The translations under genes and the position numbers were made by a program. From Pseudodesulfovibrio sediminis (GTDB lineage: Bacteria > Desulfobacterota > Desulfovibrionia > Desulfovibrionales > Desulfovibrionaceae), in contig NZ_AP024485.1 in assembly GCF_020886695.1 (NCBI RefSeq), positions 1 through 64,000 on the forward strand: a stretch of DNA of 64,000 nt, read 5' to 3'. The notes beneath the pieces are model-generated. The model searched no databases. It saw only the letters and a program-made list of their open reading frames with translations, and was not told where the DNA came from. Below are positions 54,338-63,008 of the stretch, in pieces. Every line of letters begins with the position of its first letter. The stretch's first letter is position 1.

Positions 54338-55066
54338 ATGATCAGTAGCACTGTAGACCCACGGTTGGCAGCCAAGCAGGCCGATACCAAGGATCTGATC
54401 CGTTTCAAGCAGGAGATGGACGGCCTCAAGGAGCGTTTGACGGATAAGGGCGCGAATGGCCAGCTTAAGAAAGCGTGTCAGAACTTTGAAGCCGTGTTTA
54501 TCGGCAAGCTCTGGCAGCAGATGCGTCAGAGTGTGCAGAAGGAAGGGTATCTGCATTCCAAGCAGGAAGACAGTTATATTTCAATGTTTGATCGGGATTT
54601 CTCCGAGAAAATGGCTCAGGCGGGCGGGATCGGTCTGGCAGACATGATTTATGCCCAGCTTAGTGAAAAGTTGAAGGAAACAAGCAAGACAACCCTGGCC
54701 GGCGGCGTTGCCATCAAGCCGCTCAAGGAAGAAAAGCCCATATCCGTAAATCAGCCCGGCGCAGGGATACAGATCAATACCGGCAAGGGCATTACACTGG
54801 AGGAGTGGGGCGGGTCAGTCTCGTCTGAAGCATCTGGTGGAAATGCCGTGGTGCCCGCGCCTGCGGCGCAGGTATCCACTCAGGAGGTCGGCTCCACGCC
54901 CAAGCTACTGACTGACGTAGAGGTCCAGGCAAAGCTTGATACGCTGGTGCGGCGTCTTGAGTCAGAGCATCTTCGTGACAGCCTGACACAAGGGCGCGCT
55001 CAGGGGGAAGAGTATACTGACAAGGCCGTGGAAGCACTTGGCCGGAAAATTGCACAAAGAGGGTAG
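54338..55066 (+). CDS. flgJ: FlgJ-type rod-binding protein without hydrolase domain
   Basis: The N-terminal FlgJ rod-binding domain is clear: KKACQNFEAVFIGKLWQQMR and then FDRDFSEKMAQAGGIGLADM. The C-terminal half (about residues 120-242) is low complexity and shows no muramidase motif. The cell must open peptidoglycan with another enzyme; an MltA-type transglycosylase is encoded at 63.0 kb. The ATG at 54338 immediately follows the flgI stop. Confidence 0.88.
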   Translation: MISSTVDPRLAAKQADTKDLIRFKQEMDGLKERLTDKGANGQLKKACQNFEAVFIGKLWQQMRQSVQKEGYLHSKQEDSYISMFDRDFSEKMAQAGGIGLADMIYAQLSEKLKETSKTTLAGGVAIKPLKEEKPISVNQPGAGIQINTGKGITLEEWGGSVSSEASGGNAVVPAPAAQVSTQEVGSTPKLLTDVEVQAKLDTLVRRLESEHLRDSLTQGRAQGEEYTDKAVEALGRKIAQRG

Positions 55067-55097
55067 GTTTCAATAGGGAAATATTAAGATTTCTAAG

Positions 55098-55123
55098 TAA
55101 ATATTCATGATTTAAGTCGGTTA
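55098..55123 (+). promoter_or_regulatory. Weak sigma-28-like promoter before flgN
   Basis: TAAA at 55098-55101, 14 bases, then GTCGGTTA (55116-55123), compared with TAAA-N15-GCCGATAA. The match is partial. It would give late-class expression to flgN-flgK-flgL-csrA-fliW, which is the usual timing for hook-filament junction genes. Confidence 0.35.
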
Positions 55124-55142
55124 CAACTGTGAGGGGTGAGAA

Positions 55143-55622
55143 ATGATTCGTTTGATAGAGGAAAATTTGGTTCGGCAGAATAAGGCTGTGATGCTGTTGT
55201 CTATCCTGCTTGAGGAAGAATTTTCCCGCCTGATGAATCTCAAGCCCCAGTCGGTCTCGCAGATTGAACTTTCCATTCAGGAGCTTATGCGTCAGATCGC
55301 GGCAGAGCGCGTCTCACTGCGCACGATGGTGGGACAGATGAGCGCCGGTTCCTTGCGTCTGGCCGAAATTTACCCCCTGCTTGAACCCGATGTGGTTGAA
55401 GCGCTCAAGGGCCTTGTGATCATGATGGACGACACCGAACAGAAGTGCGCAATGCAGGCTGCCAAGAATAATGAGATGGCTACAGCCCTGTTTGATCAGT
55501 CCAAGGGATTGCTCAATTACATGCACAATCAGATCAAGCCCAAGAATACCAACGCCTATGGCCGGACCGGCCGGTTTGCCAAGGCTCCCAGCGATGCTCG
55601 TTTGTTGACCGGGAGGTTGTAA
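55143..55622 (+). CDS. flgN: Flagellar export chaperone FlgN
   Basis: The 159-residue all-helical protein begins MIRLIEENLVRQNKAVMLLS and continues LEEEFSRLMNLKPQSVSQIE, typical of FlgN. It escorts FlgK and FlgL, whose genes follow directly. The end is disordered and basic. Its stop is immediately followed by the flgK ATG. Confidence 0.88.
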   Translation: MIRLIEENLVRQNKAVMLLSILLEEEFSRLMNLKPQSVSQIELSIQELMRQIAAERVSLRTMVGQMSAGSLRLAEIYPLLEPDVVEALKGLVIMMDDTEQKCAMQAAKNNEMATALFDQSKGLLNYMHNQIKPKNTNAYGRTGRFAKAPSDARLLTGRL

Positions 55623-57761
55623 ATGTCTTTTGGAGCCAATTCCATACTCGACATGGGGCGGTGGGCCCTGTTCGCTTCGCAGGTTCAGCTGCAGGTCACT
55701 GGCGAGAACATCGCCAATGTGAATACGGAAGGGTATTCCCGGCGTTCCGTTATCCTGGAGGAAGGCCCGTATATTGACTATTCGCCCGGTCAGCTCGGCA
55801 CGGGAGTCAAGGCCAGGGAAGTCGTTCGCAATTTCGACGATATGGTGGAAGAGATGTATTTGGGGCAGGCCGCGCTCAAGGATAAGTGGGGGCAGCTCTG
55901 GGAGCAGCTCAAGTCCGTTGAGAACCTGCTCAATGAATCCAGCGGCACAGGCGTCAGTAATGCCTTGTCTCAATATTTTAATTCGTGGAATGAAGTGGCG
56001 CAGCGACCTGACAACTATGGTGCGCGTCAAACGGTTCTGAATGATACGGCGACCATGATTTCCACGTTGAAGCAGGTGGACACCGATCTCTCTCTCATGC
56101 AGCAAAGGATCAACAAGGACGTCGCCGCTCAGGTGACCGAAGCCAACAAGCTCATGGTGGAGATTTCCGATCTGAACAAGGAAATTCAGATTCATCACGT
56201 TGAGGGTGAGAACAACGCCAACAGCTTGTTTGACGAACGTGCGCGCAAGGTGCGCGAGCTTGCTGAACTCATGGACATCAAGACTATCGATAACGGTGGC
56301 GGAAATTTCACTGTCATGACCACGGCCGGGCAGAACCTCGTGGATGGGGCCAGTCACTATGCGTTGGAATTCAACGCCGCGGTCACGACCACCGATCTTC
56401 GTCCCGACTCCGATTTTGAAGGCTCGATCTATTTCGATGGCAATGACGACTACGAGTACACGGTCGAGTTTCTTGCCTCCAGTTCAGGATCGACGCTGGC
56501 AGGTCAGGCGACTTCCGGAGCCAACGCTGCCCAATTCAGGGTTTCACTGGATGGTGGCGTTACCTGGCTCTCCGACGATCTTGGCAATGAGCGTCATTTC
56601 AGTGCGCGTGATTACAACAGTCGTGTCAATGTGGAAGGGCTGCAGATCTGGTTTGGCAGCAGTACGGATTCTCAGGGAACGCCTACTGGCAACTTCGTTC
56701 CCGGTGACCGGTATGTCATCAGTCCGCATCAGGGACTGTATTGGGTGGAAAACACCTCCCATGCAGAGGAAATCACGCCGCAGTTACATTTCAATGGTGA
56801 AGAGAATTCCCAGCGACTCACAGGCGGTAGCCTGGCGGCCCTGTTGACCTTCCGTGACAACTATGTGGGACGGTACCGTTCCAAGCTCGACGAACTGGCT
56901 GAGACAATCGTTTGGGAGACCAACCGCAGGCACAGTCAGGGTGCCGGACTTCAGGCCTTCACCTCTTTGGATGGGACCTACAGTGTCGATTACACTGACA
57001 AGGCCCTGGCCAGTGATTCAACCGGTCTGACCTTTGGCGACAAGCTCCAGTCAGGCAGTTCCTTTGTCTATGTGTACAACGAATCCACCGGTCTGCTGGC
57101 TTCCAGCGCGGCACTGGATTTCGATGGCAGCGGCGCCACATTCAATCCGGCCATTCATACTCTTGAAGATGTTCGTGACGCCTTTAACCGAACATATGCA
57201 GGGGCCATCAACGCGACCATCGTCAACAACAAGCTCCGCCTCGAAGCAGAGAACGGGTATACGTTTGCCTTTGGTACCGACAGTGCCGGGTTGTATGCCG
57301 GACTGGGAATCAACACGTTGTTGAAGGGGGATGACCCCGGCAACATGATGCTCAATGAAAAGATAACCAGCGACATTGATTATTTGGCCACAGGGCATGT
57401 GAACGGCTCCGGCGAAATGAATGCAGGAGACAACACCACGGCGTTGTCCATGTATGCCTTGCGTGAGGTCAGCGTAACAACCCGTACGGCCGCAGAGGGC
57501 GCGACTTCGCAATCCATCCTCGATTACTACAACGGTATTGTGGGCAATGTGGGTACGGACGTGAACCGGGCCGAGTTCAACCAGAATTTTTATGGCACGT
57601 TGGCGAGCGACCTGAATGAACGACAGCAGCAGGTGGCGGGCGTCAACCTTGATGAGGAAATGAGTGATTTGATTAAATATCAGGCATCCTACACGGCGGC
57701 AGCCAAGCTTATCACCACTGCCGACGCAATGTTGCAAACCATCTTGTCGCTCAAGCCCTAG
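55623..57761 (+). CDS. flgK: Flagellar hook-associated protein 1 FlgK
   Basis: The 712-residue protein has N-terminal QVTGENIANVNTEGYSRRSV and C-terminal NLDEEMSDLIKYQASYTAAA, both FlgK hallmarks. E. coli FlgK has 547 residues. The extra length includes a beta-rich module at about 279-368 (YTVEFLASSSG, RVSLDGGVTW, GDRYVISP) that also occurs twice in FlgL. It forms the hook-filament junction. Confidence 0.95.
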   Translation: MSFGANSILDMGRWALFASQVQLQVTGENIANVNTEGYSRRSVILEEGPYIDYSPGQLGTGVKAREVVRNFDDMVEEMYLGQAALKDKWGQLWEQLKSVENLLNESSGTGVSNALSQYFNSWNEVAQRPDNYGARQTVLNDTATMISTLKQVDTDLSLMQQRINKDVAAQVTEANKLMVEISDLNKEIQIHHVEGENNANSLFDERARKVRELAELMDIKTIDNGGGNFTVMTTAGQNLVDGASHYALEFNAAVTTTDLRPDSDFEGSIYFDGNDDYEYTVEFLASSSGSTLAGQATSGANAAQFRVSLDGGVTWLSDDLGNERHFSARDYNSRVNVEGLQIWFGSSTDSQGTPTGNFVPGDRYVISPHQGLYWVENTSHAEEITPQLHFNGEENSQRLTGGSLAALLTFRDNYVGRYRSKLDELAETIVWETNRRHSQGAGLQAFTSLDGTYSVDYTDKALASDSTGLTFGDKLQSGSSFVYVYNESTGLLASSAALDFDGSGATFNPAIHTLEDVRDAFNRTYAGAINATIVNNKLRLEAENGYTFAFGTDSAGLYAGLGINTLLKGDDPGNMMLNEKITSDIDYLATGHVNGSGEMNAGDNTTALSMYALREVSVTTRTAAEGATSQSILDYYNGIVGNVGTDVNRAEFNQNFYGTLASDLNERQQQVAGVNLDEEMSDLIKYQASYTAAAKLITTADAMLQTILSLKP

Positions 57762-57779
57762 CGTGAGGAGGAAACAGGT

Positions 57780-59447
57780 ATGCGCGTAACGCAGAAAATG
57801 CTCTTCTCCCGATATGTCACCAACTTGAACAAGTCGTTGACATCTCTGATGGACTTGAACATCAAGGCCCAGACACAGAAGCGGATCAATAAGCCCAGCG
57901 ACGACCCTACCGGCATGACCCGTATTCTGGATCATCGTGACACGCTGCGCTCTCTGGATCAGTACTCCGAGAATATTTCCACGGCAAAAGGGTGGCTCAC
58001 CAGTGCCGATGAATCACTCATGCAGGTGTCCACCATTCTGACCCGTGCCAAGGAATTGGCTACGCAGGCGGCTACCGGAACAGTGGACAGCAACAACCGC
58101 GAGCAGATCAGCTATGAACTGCGTTCGCTCTTCGAGCAGCTGGTCGGGCTGGCCAATACCAATTTTGAAGGCAAGCAGATCTATGGCGGCCATAAGGTCA
58201 ATACTCCGGCGTTCAAGGAAATCATGTGGTTGACCACCAATGATGACTCCTTTGGCAATAATGCGGAGTTCACTGTCAATGGGTCATCGAATTCTACCGT
58301 TCTTGTTCAATTCTTCGACAGCTCCGGCACTGTTGCGCCGGGCGGCAACATGAACCTGTCGGACGGCAATCTTGGTGTGCGGTATTCCATTGACGGTGGT
58401 GACACTTGGCAGACGGATGGCTCCGTGACATTTGCCGCAGGCGAAGGCACCCTCAGTCTGCCACAGAGTGGCACCAGCGTTACATTTCACAACGATACGG
58501 CCATCAAGGTCAACGACCCTGCTGATGAATCCGTTGCCGACGGAACATGGCTGTGGATTCGTCCTTCCGCTCAATATATGGGGGATGACGAAGACGCACC
58601 TCCCTCGGTCGATCCGCTCGGCCCTGGATCGAACCTGATTGATGCCACGGCATCAGGGTCATTTCTGGATACCAACGTCACTGTGCGTATCGACAACTCG
58701 TCAGCCGTGGCCATGAATGAGGACATCGAGTACTCCTACAGCATTGATGGCGGTATCAATTGGGTGACCGGTAATATCGCCCAGGCTGACACGTCGTCCA
58801 ACGCGGCCGTGCTTTCCGTTGCCAACGGCGGCATACTGTCCCTGGCCTCCAATGGGTCCAACCTGCTTCAGCCTGGACAGCAGTTTGTCATCCGTCCTCG
58901 TTCGGCGGCCATCAATCTCGATGTTTCCTCCAGTGAGCAGGTTCAGGTCAATGGCGTGGGCAAGGATATTTTTGGCGGTATCTATATGGACCCGGAGATT
59001 GTCCTGGCCTCCAATGGTTCCATTCTGACGCTGAGTAGTCAGAATTCCGGCAGGGTGTTCCACTCCAATGCCGCGCCCGGCATGGCGATTTCTATTCAGG
59101 GCAATGACGAATACTCCAAGAACCTGTTTGAAGTCATGGGCAATCTGGTCGCCATGGCCGAGACTAATAACCAGACAGGTGTGCAGCAGGCGCTGGCGAA
59201 TCTGAGTGAGGCGCAGGAGCATATCATGAATGCTGTCGCCGAAGTCGGCGGTCGGGAGAACCGGTTGCAGATAGGCGAGACCATTGTGGATGGTCTCAAG
59301 CTCAATGAGCAGACATTGGTCAGTTCCATCGAGGATGCCGATGTCTCCGAATTGATGACCGAACTGGCGCAACAGCAGATCGTGTATGAGTCTGTGCTGC
59401 GTTCCACGTCCATGATCATGCAACTAAATCTTGGAAAGTTTATTTAA
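57780..59447 (+). CDS. flgL: Flagellar hook-associated protein 3 FlgL
   Basis: The 555-residue protein has flagellin-like ends (RVTQKMLFSRYVTNLNKSL; C-terminal LAQQQIVYESVLRSTSMIM). E. coli FlgL is only about 317 residues. The surplus is central: two copies of a module with SIDGGxxW and IRP motifs (about 173-262 and 299-373). It joins FlgK to the filament. It follows flgK by 18 bases. Confidence 0.93.
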   Translation: MRVTQKMLFSRYVTNLNKSLTSLMDLNIKAQTQKRINKPSDDPTGMTRILDHRDTLRSLDQYSENISTAKGWLTSADESLMQVSTILTRAKELATQAATGTVDSNNREQISYELRSLFEQLVGLANTNFEGKQIYGGHKVNTPAFKEIMWLTTNDDSFGNNAEFTVNGSSNSTVLVQFFDSSGTVAPGGNMNLSDGNLGVRYSIDGGDTWQTDGSVTFAAGEGTLSLPQSGTSVTFHNDTAIKVNDPADESVADGTWLWIRPSAQYMGDDEDAPPSVDPLGPGSNLIDATASGSFLDTNVTVRIDNSSAVAMNEDIEYSYSIDGGINWVTGNIAQADTSSNAAVLSVANGGILSLASNGSNLLQPGQQFVIRPRSAAINLDVSSSEQVQVNGVGKDIFGGIYMDPEIVLASNGSILTLSSQNSGRVFHSNAAPGMAISIQGNDEYSKNLFEVMGNLVAMAETNNQTGVQQALANLSEAQEHIMNAVAEVGGRENRLQIGETIVDGLKLNEQTLVSSIEDADVSELMTELAQQQIVYESVLRSTSMIMQLNLGKFI

Positions 59448-59537
59448 TACTCCTCTTTACTTAGATGTGAACGTCATGTAATCGGCAATGAACGACTCGC
59501 ATGATGCGGATGAGCCGAAGGACATATTGGAAACCAC

Positions 59538-59780
59538 ATGTTGATACTAACCCGGAGACCGGGAGAAAGCCTCTTCTTAGGCGATAATATCAAGCTTAAG
59601 ATCCTGAGCGTTCAGGGTAAGCAGATAAAGATCGGCCTGGATGTACCCGAAGACATGACTGTCTATCGGGAAGAGGTGTATCTTAAGATCAAGGAACAGA
59701 ACAGGCAGGCGCTGGAAATTAGCCAGCAAGACCTGCTCGCGGCGGCAGCGCTATGGCAAAAGAAAGAAAACAAAAAATAA
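59538..59780 (+). CDS. csrA: Carbon storage regulator CsrA
   Basis: The 80-residue protein has the CsrA core [20 protein letters not shown] and [10 protein letters not shown]; its C-terminal helix is longer than in E. coli (61 residues). It represses translation by binding GGA motifs. Its own leader has three GGA triplets within 25 bases of the start. Overlap with fliW (27 bases) indicates coupled synthesis with its antagonist. Confidence 0.95.
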   Translation: MLILTRRPGESLFLGDNIKLKILSVQGKQIKIGLDVPEDMTVYREEVYLKIKEQNRQALEISQQDLLAAAALWQKKENKK

Positions 59781-60199
59781 TGACGCGGCTGGGCGAGCGC
59801 GAAGTCAGCTCGGACGGCATCATCTATTTTCCTCGTGGCCTTGTGGGGCTGGAGGACAAGCGCGAGTTTGCCCTTTTGAGCGTTAAGGACGATGACTCTC
59901 CGTTCCTGCTGTTGCAGTGTGTCACAGACCCGGGCTTGGGACTGCTCGTGGCCGACCCCTACGCTTTTATCGAAAGTTATGATGTGAAGATCGAGAATGC
60001 GGACCGGAAAGTCCTCAAGGTGGAGAATATCAGGCAGGTGGCAGTATTGGTCACAGTGACCATACCACGTGACAAACCTGAAGACACCACCCTTAACCTT
60101 CAGGGGCCGATTGTCATCAACACCGAGGCAAGGATAGGTCTTCAGATTCCGCAGACGGAAGCAGGCTACCCCACACACTTCCATCCGATTGCTGTCTAG
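59753..60199 (+). CDS. fliW: Flagellar assembly factor FliW
   Basis: The 148-residue protein shows [30 protein letters not shown] and [14 protein letters not shown], all FliW features. FliW sequesters CsrA and is itself titrated by flagellin, so flagellin export controls flagellin translation. An in-frame ATG at 59780 (sharing a base with the csrA stop) would give 139 residues and fits the family start about equally well. Confidence 0.93.
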   Translation: MAKERKQKIMTRLGEREVSSDGIIYFPRGLVGLEDKREFALLSVKDDDSPFLLLQCVTDPGLGLLVADPYAFIESYDVKIENADRKVLKVENIRQVAVLVTVTIPRDKPEDTTLNLQGPIVINTEARIGLQIPQTEAGYPTHFHPIAV

Positions 60200-60226
60200 T
60201 CAGTCAGTCGGGTTACTCCCTTTCGA

Positions 60227-60535
60227 CTAAACGAGAAGATCCAGGTCGTCACGAATGAGATTCGCGGCGGCCTTTTTCAGGTCTGGCTGGTAGGAGCCGT
60301 CCTGCACCTGGCGCTTGAGTTCATCCACCTTTTCACGGCGGACATCCGAGGCGTCCTTGGCTGTCTGCAGGGCTGTCCCCCGCAGGCGTGCTTCTGAAGA
60401 CAGGACAACGCGATCAGCGGATTCTCCCGAGCTCTTGGCGGCTTCCTGGGGCTTTTGCTGATCCTTGACCTCTGGCCTTTCGATCTTCTTGTTTGCGTAA
60501 GGATTTGTTTCCCCTACTATGTTCTTGATGACCAT
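60227..60535 (-). CDS. flgM: Anti-sigma-28 factor FlgM
   Basis: The 102-residue protein starts MVIKNIVGETNPYANKK and carries the FlgM C-terminal pattern DRVVLSSEARLRGTALQTA with VDELKRQVQDGSYQPD. It inhibits FliA until the hook is complete. It is convergent with fliW and follows a DVU0524-type gene under a sigma-28 promoter, giving autogenous feedback. Confidence 0.92.
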   Translation of the reverse strand: MVIKNIVGETNPYANKKIERPEVKDQQKPQEAAKSSGESADRVVLSSEARLRGTALQTAKDASDVRREKVDELKRQVQDGSYQPDLKKAAANLIRDDLDLLV

Positions 60536-60562
60536 GTCATTCCTCCCGTGATTACGGGGTTA

Positions 60563-60973
60563 TCAAAGCATGGTGTCGTCCACCTTTGACAAAGTTATCT
60601 CCCACAGTCTCCGCATGACCTTGTTCCTTTCGGCGTCATGTATTTCAACCGGACCCTGATGGGTATCCTTTAATATCTGAACGTCGCCTCCGTCCAGTGG
60701 ATATTCAAAAACATACCGCTGGTTGAATTCTCCCTCCAACTGGGCAAGGACTGCCTTGACCACGGGAGAGGGGTCGGAGTTGACGATCAGGTTTTCAATG
60801 ACCTCATGCGCAATGCGCTGGACCAATTCCCGACGCTTTGCCTGCTTGGCAACATCGTCCATGGGGACGCTGTCGCCCATTGCCTGCCGAAAGCGTGCAA
60901 GACGCTTTGCGCTCGTAAGCTGCTTTCCATAGGTGCGCAGCATATTTCGAACATTGGCAGACGAAGTATTCAC
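60563..60973 (-). CDS. DVU0524-family FlgM-associated protein
   Basis: The 136-residue soluble protein (start GTG at 60973, ribosome-binding site AAGGAAAGG) ends RLWEITLSKVDDTML. It matches my memory of the Desulfovibrio DVU0524 family always found beside flgM. No activity is known. It is first in a two-gene operon with flgM and is directly driven by a sigma-28 promoter. Confidence 0.7.
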   Translation of the reverse strand: MNTSSANVRNMLRTYGKQLTSAKRLARFRQAMGDSVPMDDVAKQAKRRELVQRIAHEVIENLIVNSDPSPVVKAVLAQLEGEFNQRYVFEYPLDGGDVQILKDTHQGPVEIHDAERNKVMRRLWEITLSKVDDTML

Positions 60974-60999
60974 AGTTTTTTTCCTTTCCTTGATTGTTA

Positions 61000-61026
61000 G
61001 GATCGGCTTCTTGAAAAATAACTTTA
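61000..61026 (-). promoter_or_regulatory. Sigma-28 (FliA) promoter of the flgM operon
   Basis: On the minus strand TAAA (61026-61023), exactly 15 bases, then GCCGATCC (61007-61000). The consensus is TAAA-N15-GCCGATAA, so six of eight -10 bases and the full -35 core match. The start codon lies about 27 bases on. Confidence 0.85.
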
Positions 61027-61108
61027 GGGTTAAAGTTAAAAAAAATATAGAAAAGTGTTTTTTTCAACGGTATTTTTAGAGTTAAAAATGAAAAAGGTTG
61101 AATGTTTC

Positions 61109-61131
61109 TCAAATTTTAACTACAAATTTGA
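61109..61131. repeat. 8-bp inverted repeat in the divergent spacer
   Basis: TCAAATTT (61109-61116), seven bases, AAATTTGA (61124-61131). The site lies between the sigma-28 promoter and the start of the DUF89-like gene at 61213, in AT-rich DNA. It may be an operator; no family is recognised. Confidence 0.45.
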
Positions 61132-61212
61132 AGGATACGTGTACGTATGAGGTATGAAAGGCCATAGCTGGTTCAGTTGACCTTAATATGATTTTTTGAA
61201 TGGGGAAAATTT

Positions 61213-62976
61213 ATGGGATCGCCCAAACTTTCTGACTCGGTATTGGACATCAGATACGGCCAGGACGCATTGCTCGATGCGCTTCTATTGCATTTCATGA
61301 CCGAGAATCATCTGGAATATTCCATTGACCCTACCAAGAACGCTTCCGGTGAGCAGATGCGCTTCATGCTGGCCATGCAGGACGGGGATTTTTATGCTCC
61401 GTGTTCGGACAGGATGTTCAAGATGCTGCTGGATGAAGGGCTGCCTGACGAATTGCTTCAGGAATATCTGGAACAGTGGCGGACATTCATTCGGTTGTCC
61501 CGTGAGTTCTGTTCAGACAGACAACTGTTGAGGCGGTTTATCCAGCTTGCCAGGCACAAGTTCCGCATGGTCCTTGCTTCTCCCATCATCGTGCCGTCGC
61601 GACTGATGAAGCGGTTGATCACCATCTTCATGACCCAGAGTGGTATTGATGATCCCTATCGAGATATTCGCAAAGGTCTGAACAGCAAAGCTGCCGAGAT
61701 TGTCGAGAGCGATGCGTTTGACGCCATGGTCCACGCCGGGTTGTCCAATGTCAGCCCTGAAGAGCGCATTGATGATCTGCGATTCAAGATCGATATGTTG
61801 GAAATCGAGCGACTGTTGCGTATATCCACGATCTCTGACCATTGGTCGCCCGAGACATTCTCCGTTGAAGGGCTGAACGCCTGCGGCATGGCGCGTGAAA
61901 TCAAGGAAGGGTCCGAGGTTTTCAAAGTCCTTTTCGAACGGCTGGGCAAGGACGGCCAGAGTCCCCGACGCATTTTGTATCTGCCCAACAGGGCTGGCGG
62001 CCTGCTCTTTGATCTGCAGGTTGTACGGGCGTTGCTGCGACTCGGACACAGTGTGGTCATGGCCCTTAAGGAAGGGTTTTATTTCGATAACCCCACTTTC
62101 TGGGATCGGGATAATGATCCTGTTCTGGCCAAGGCGTTCAGCGGTGCGCACTTTGTCAGTGAAGACAAGTTGTCCAAGAACGAATTGCTGTCCATTATGG
62201 CAAAGCACCGGTTTGTGGTCATTTCCGATGGTACACGCGAAAAATTCAATCCGTATCGAACCTCGGTCACGTTTGCTCGAGCCTGGAAGGAATGCGACTT
62301 TATTGTTGCCAAAGGTGAAGGGCTCAGAAACAGGCTGGTACTCAACAGCCATGATTTCACCCGCGACATCATCAATATATATCGCGATGAGCAGGGGGCA
62401 TTCCATATGCATTTCAGGCCCAAGTCCGGCTCTGTTCATTCCTTTAGCGAGCAGTATATTTCTGCCAAAGCAGAGGAGATTATCGCCGAGATGCGCCATG
62501 CGCGTGCAGAGGGGAGAACGGTCATGTTCTATTCCGGCATCATCGGAAGCGTTCCCGGTCAGACAAAGGCGGCAATCGAAGTTATCACCACCTATGTGCA
62601 GCACCTGCGTTCCCAACTCGACGACGCGTTCATCATCAATCCGGGCGAGTATTTCGAGGAGGGCATGGACGCGGATGATCTCATGTTCATGTGGGAAAAG
62701 GTGCAGCGGAGCGGGTACATCAATGTCTGGCGTTTCCAGACGTATTTCGATATTGAAAAGAGCTTCGAGTTGATGGACAGAAAGGTGCCGCCGGTCTGGA
62801 CCGGCAAGGACGCCACGTATTCCACCGGATGCACCAAGGAAATGCATATCGCTCTCGATGTGCAGAAGGCGCATCCCGAGTTGCAGATCATCGGTCCCAA
62901 CCCCGAAAAATTCTTCCGTCGTCGGGAGTATGGGGTGGGGAAATTCTGTGATGTTGCCATCGATTCATGTGACTAA
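61213..62976 (+). CDS. DUF89/ARMT1-like protein
   Basis: The 587-residue protein has no signal peptide. Its middle and end resemble DUF89 metal-dependent phosphatases: ILYLPNRAGGLLFDL in place of LGDNAGEIVFD, then a VISDGTREKFNPYRTS segment and FIVAKGEGLRNRL where DUF89 has IAKGQGN. The usual Asp of DNAGE is Pro and its Glu is Gly, so activity is doubtful. The N-terminal 200 residues are helical and unrecognised. An mltA-like gene follows by 32 bases. Confidence 0.55.
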   Translation: MGSPKLSDSVLDIRYGQDALLDALLLHFMTENHLEYSIDPTKNASGEQMRFMLAMQDGDFYAPCSDRMFKMLLDEGLPDELLQEYLEQWRTFIRLSREFCSDRQLLRRFIQLARHKFRMVLASPIIVPSRLMKRLITIFMTQSGIDDPYRDIRKGLNSKAAEIVESDAFDAMVHAGLSNVSPEERIDDLRFKIDMLEIERLLRISTISDHWSPETFSVEGLNACGMAREIKEGSEVFKVLFERLGKDGQSPRRILYLPNRAGGLLFDLQVVRALLRLGHSVVMALKEGFYFDNPTFWDRDNDPVLAKAFSGAHFVSEDKLSKNELLSIMAKHRFVVISDGTREKFNPYRTSVTFARAWKECDFIVAKGEGLRNRLVLNSHDFTRDIINIYRDEQGAFHMHFRPKSGSVHSFSEQYISAKAEEIIAEMRHARAEGRTVMFYSGIIGSVPGQTKAAIEVITTYVQHLRSQLDDAFIINPGEYFEEGMDADDLMFMWEKVQRSGYINVWRFQTYFDIEKSFELMDRKVPPVWTGKDATYSTGCTKEMHIALDVQKAHPELQIIGPNPEKFFRRREYGVGKFCDVAIDSCD

Positions 62977-63008
62977 GGGAATCAGCAATCCTTTAACCCA
63001 AGCATCAA

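Noticed and set aside
61135-61148. ATACGT-GT-ACGTAT inverted repeat
   Set aside because: Six-base arms in a short spacer; too likely by chance to list separately.
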